Source: Marinimicrococcus sp033875255 (GTDB lineage Bacteria > Pseudomonadota > Alphaproteobacteria > Geminicoccales > Geminicoccaceae). From it: a DNA stretch of 60,020 bases. Positions 59,476-60,020 of this stretch are shown here, in pieces. The notes beneath the pieces are model-generated. The model made no database searches. It worked only from the letters and a program-made list of their open reading frames with translations, and was not told the origin of the DNA. The stretch spans positions 1 to 60,020 of the forward strand of contig JAWZSN010000031.1 in the NCBI GenBank assembly GCA_033875255.1. The letters are read 5' to 3'. How positions within the stretch are numbered: position 1 is the stretch's first letter; the number at the start of each line of letters is the position of its first letter. A program made the position numbers and the translations under genes.

Positions 59476-60020
59476 GCCACAAGCGAACGCCCGTCCGCGC
59501 ACCCGCCGCGAGGCGGCGCAGACGGCGACCCTCGTCCCCCGCGACGAGGGTCGGGTGCAGCGCTGTCATGTGTCGCGGCCGTCCTGCCGACCACGCCGGG
59601 GACCCGGCGCGCACCCCTCCTCGACCCCCAGGCCGAGGCGCCGGCCATCCAGGCAACACCCACCAGCCAGGCCGCCGACCTCGAAGACAACCATGATCCC
59701 CGGCGACGACAGCAACGACGGAGGAAAAAGCGCCGCTGGAGGAGACGCGATCGGACAGCATCTACCCCATTCGACCTTTCTCGCGGGCGCGGGCGAAGCC
59801 CACCGGGCATGCGTGCATGCTGCCGGGCAGGATTCCACGCCGACGGTTCGAGCCGGCCATCCTTCGTCAACCCCGCCCGTGCCATCCTCGTATATGGTGG
59901 AACAGGCGCGCCTCACCTCGATGCGGCGGCGGAAGCCCACCCCGGCAGGATCGCTGGAAGAGGTGAAGATCCGCTGAACGGCCAAGCGTCGGAGCCGATT
60001 TCCGCCAACGGAGCCGCCCA
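59476..60020. other. Repeat-containing window end without supported genes
   Basis: No coding sequence is supported here. The main content is the inverted copy of the GATCCTGCCGGGGTGG element (59855-59985) and, to its left, a stretch from 59795 resembling 48811-48875 (GGGCATGCGTGCATG against GGGCACACGTTCATG, then CACGCCGACGGTT in both). The minus-strand frame across the element is treated as an artefact. Confidence 0.5.
59855..59985 (-). repeat. Dispersed element with GATCCTGCCGGGGTGG core, inverted copy
   Basis: Read on the minus strand: GTTCAGCGGATCTTCACC, GCGATCCTGCCGGGGTGG, TTCCGCCGCCGCATCG, TTCCACCATATACGAGGATG and GGCGGGGTTGACG. It aligns along about 110 bases with 57808-57960. The shared ends suggest a discrete element rather than chance GC-rich similarity. 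Confidence 0.7.

Noticed and set aside
59566..59985. 139-codon minus-strand frame at the window end
   Set aside because: It covers the dispersed GATCCTGCCGGGGTGG element; the similarity to other copies is mainly nucleotide-level.

Overview
The window is about 70% G+C and reads as chromosome of an alphaproteobacterium, probably in the Rhodospirillales/Geminicoccales area. The pointers are a circularly permuted two-piece tmRNA next to an alpha-type SspB, the mreBCD-mrdA-rodA block, a priA/xerC divergent pair, ThyX instead of ThyA, and a fused MrpA-MrpB antiporter subunit. Family names come from reading the proteins by eye; no database search was possible.

Layout. 1-3140: transposon-worn edge with an IS5-family right end cutting a small membrane-protein gene, a frameshifted DUF1264 lipoprotein and a decayed IS481 copy. 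3300-5000: flavin-binding PNPOx-like protein divergent from a LysR regulator. 4979-10515 (minus): rod-shape and cell-wall elongation operon. 10552-20271: leuA with a candidate leucine leader, priA, xerC, an AsmA-like protein and fumC. 20382-21271: sspB and ssrA, the trans-translation tag RNA beside its adaptor gene. 21352-27442: thyX, an OmpA-like lipoprotein with a structured leader, two small membrane proteins, a sodium/solute symporter with its DUF4212 subunit, and an unknown gene. 27649-33590: complete Mrp/Mnh cation/proton antiporter operon. 33657-40465 (minus): two PhoX-type Tat-exported phosphatases in tandem, an enolase-superfamily enzyme and a cytochrome P450. 40623-46891: YdcZ-like transporter, GGDEF protein, DUF305 protein, glutaredoxin-MauE-like protein, FNT channel, VOC protein and a second sodium/solute symporter.

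46892-51480 is the accessory core of the window. It holds a 159-bp tandem repeat lying between an intact and an internally deleted copy of the same unrecognised gene, a toxin-antitoxin pair whose toxin is cut off by a 37-bp repeat, a second cluster of GGGGACAC-type repeats, and a lower-GC two-gene cassette. The cassette encodes a protein with a C-terminal membrane anchor and a possible RNase H-like fold, followed by a PD-(D/E)XK-type nuclease with overlapping start and stop. It looks like an undescribed defence-type module and is my best candidate for a new system.

51524-57407: polA, a second OmpA-like lipoprotein, an endonuclease/exonuclease/phosphatase-family membrane protein and a sulfotransferase gene with one in-frame stop. 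57408-60020: a repeat-rich graveyard with an IS256 start fragment and a broken IS110 copy. A short hairpin-plus-pyrimidine-tract element (core GGCGCTGCGCGCGGCTTT) occurs about eight times after or between genes, and a second dispersed element (core GATCCTGCCGGGGTGG) occurs five times. I saw no tRNA or rRNA genes and no CRISPR array.
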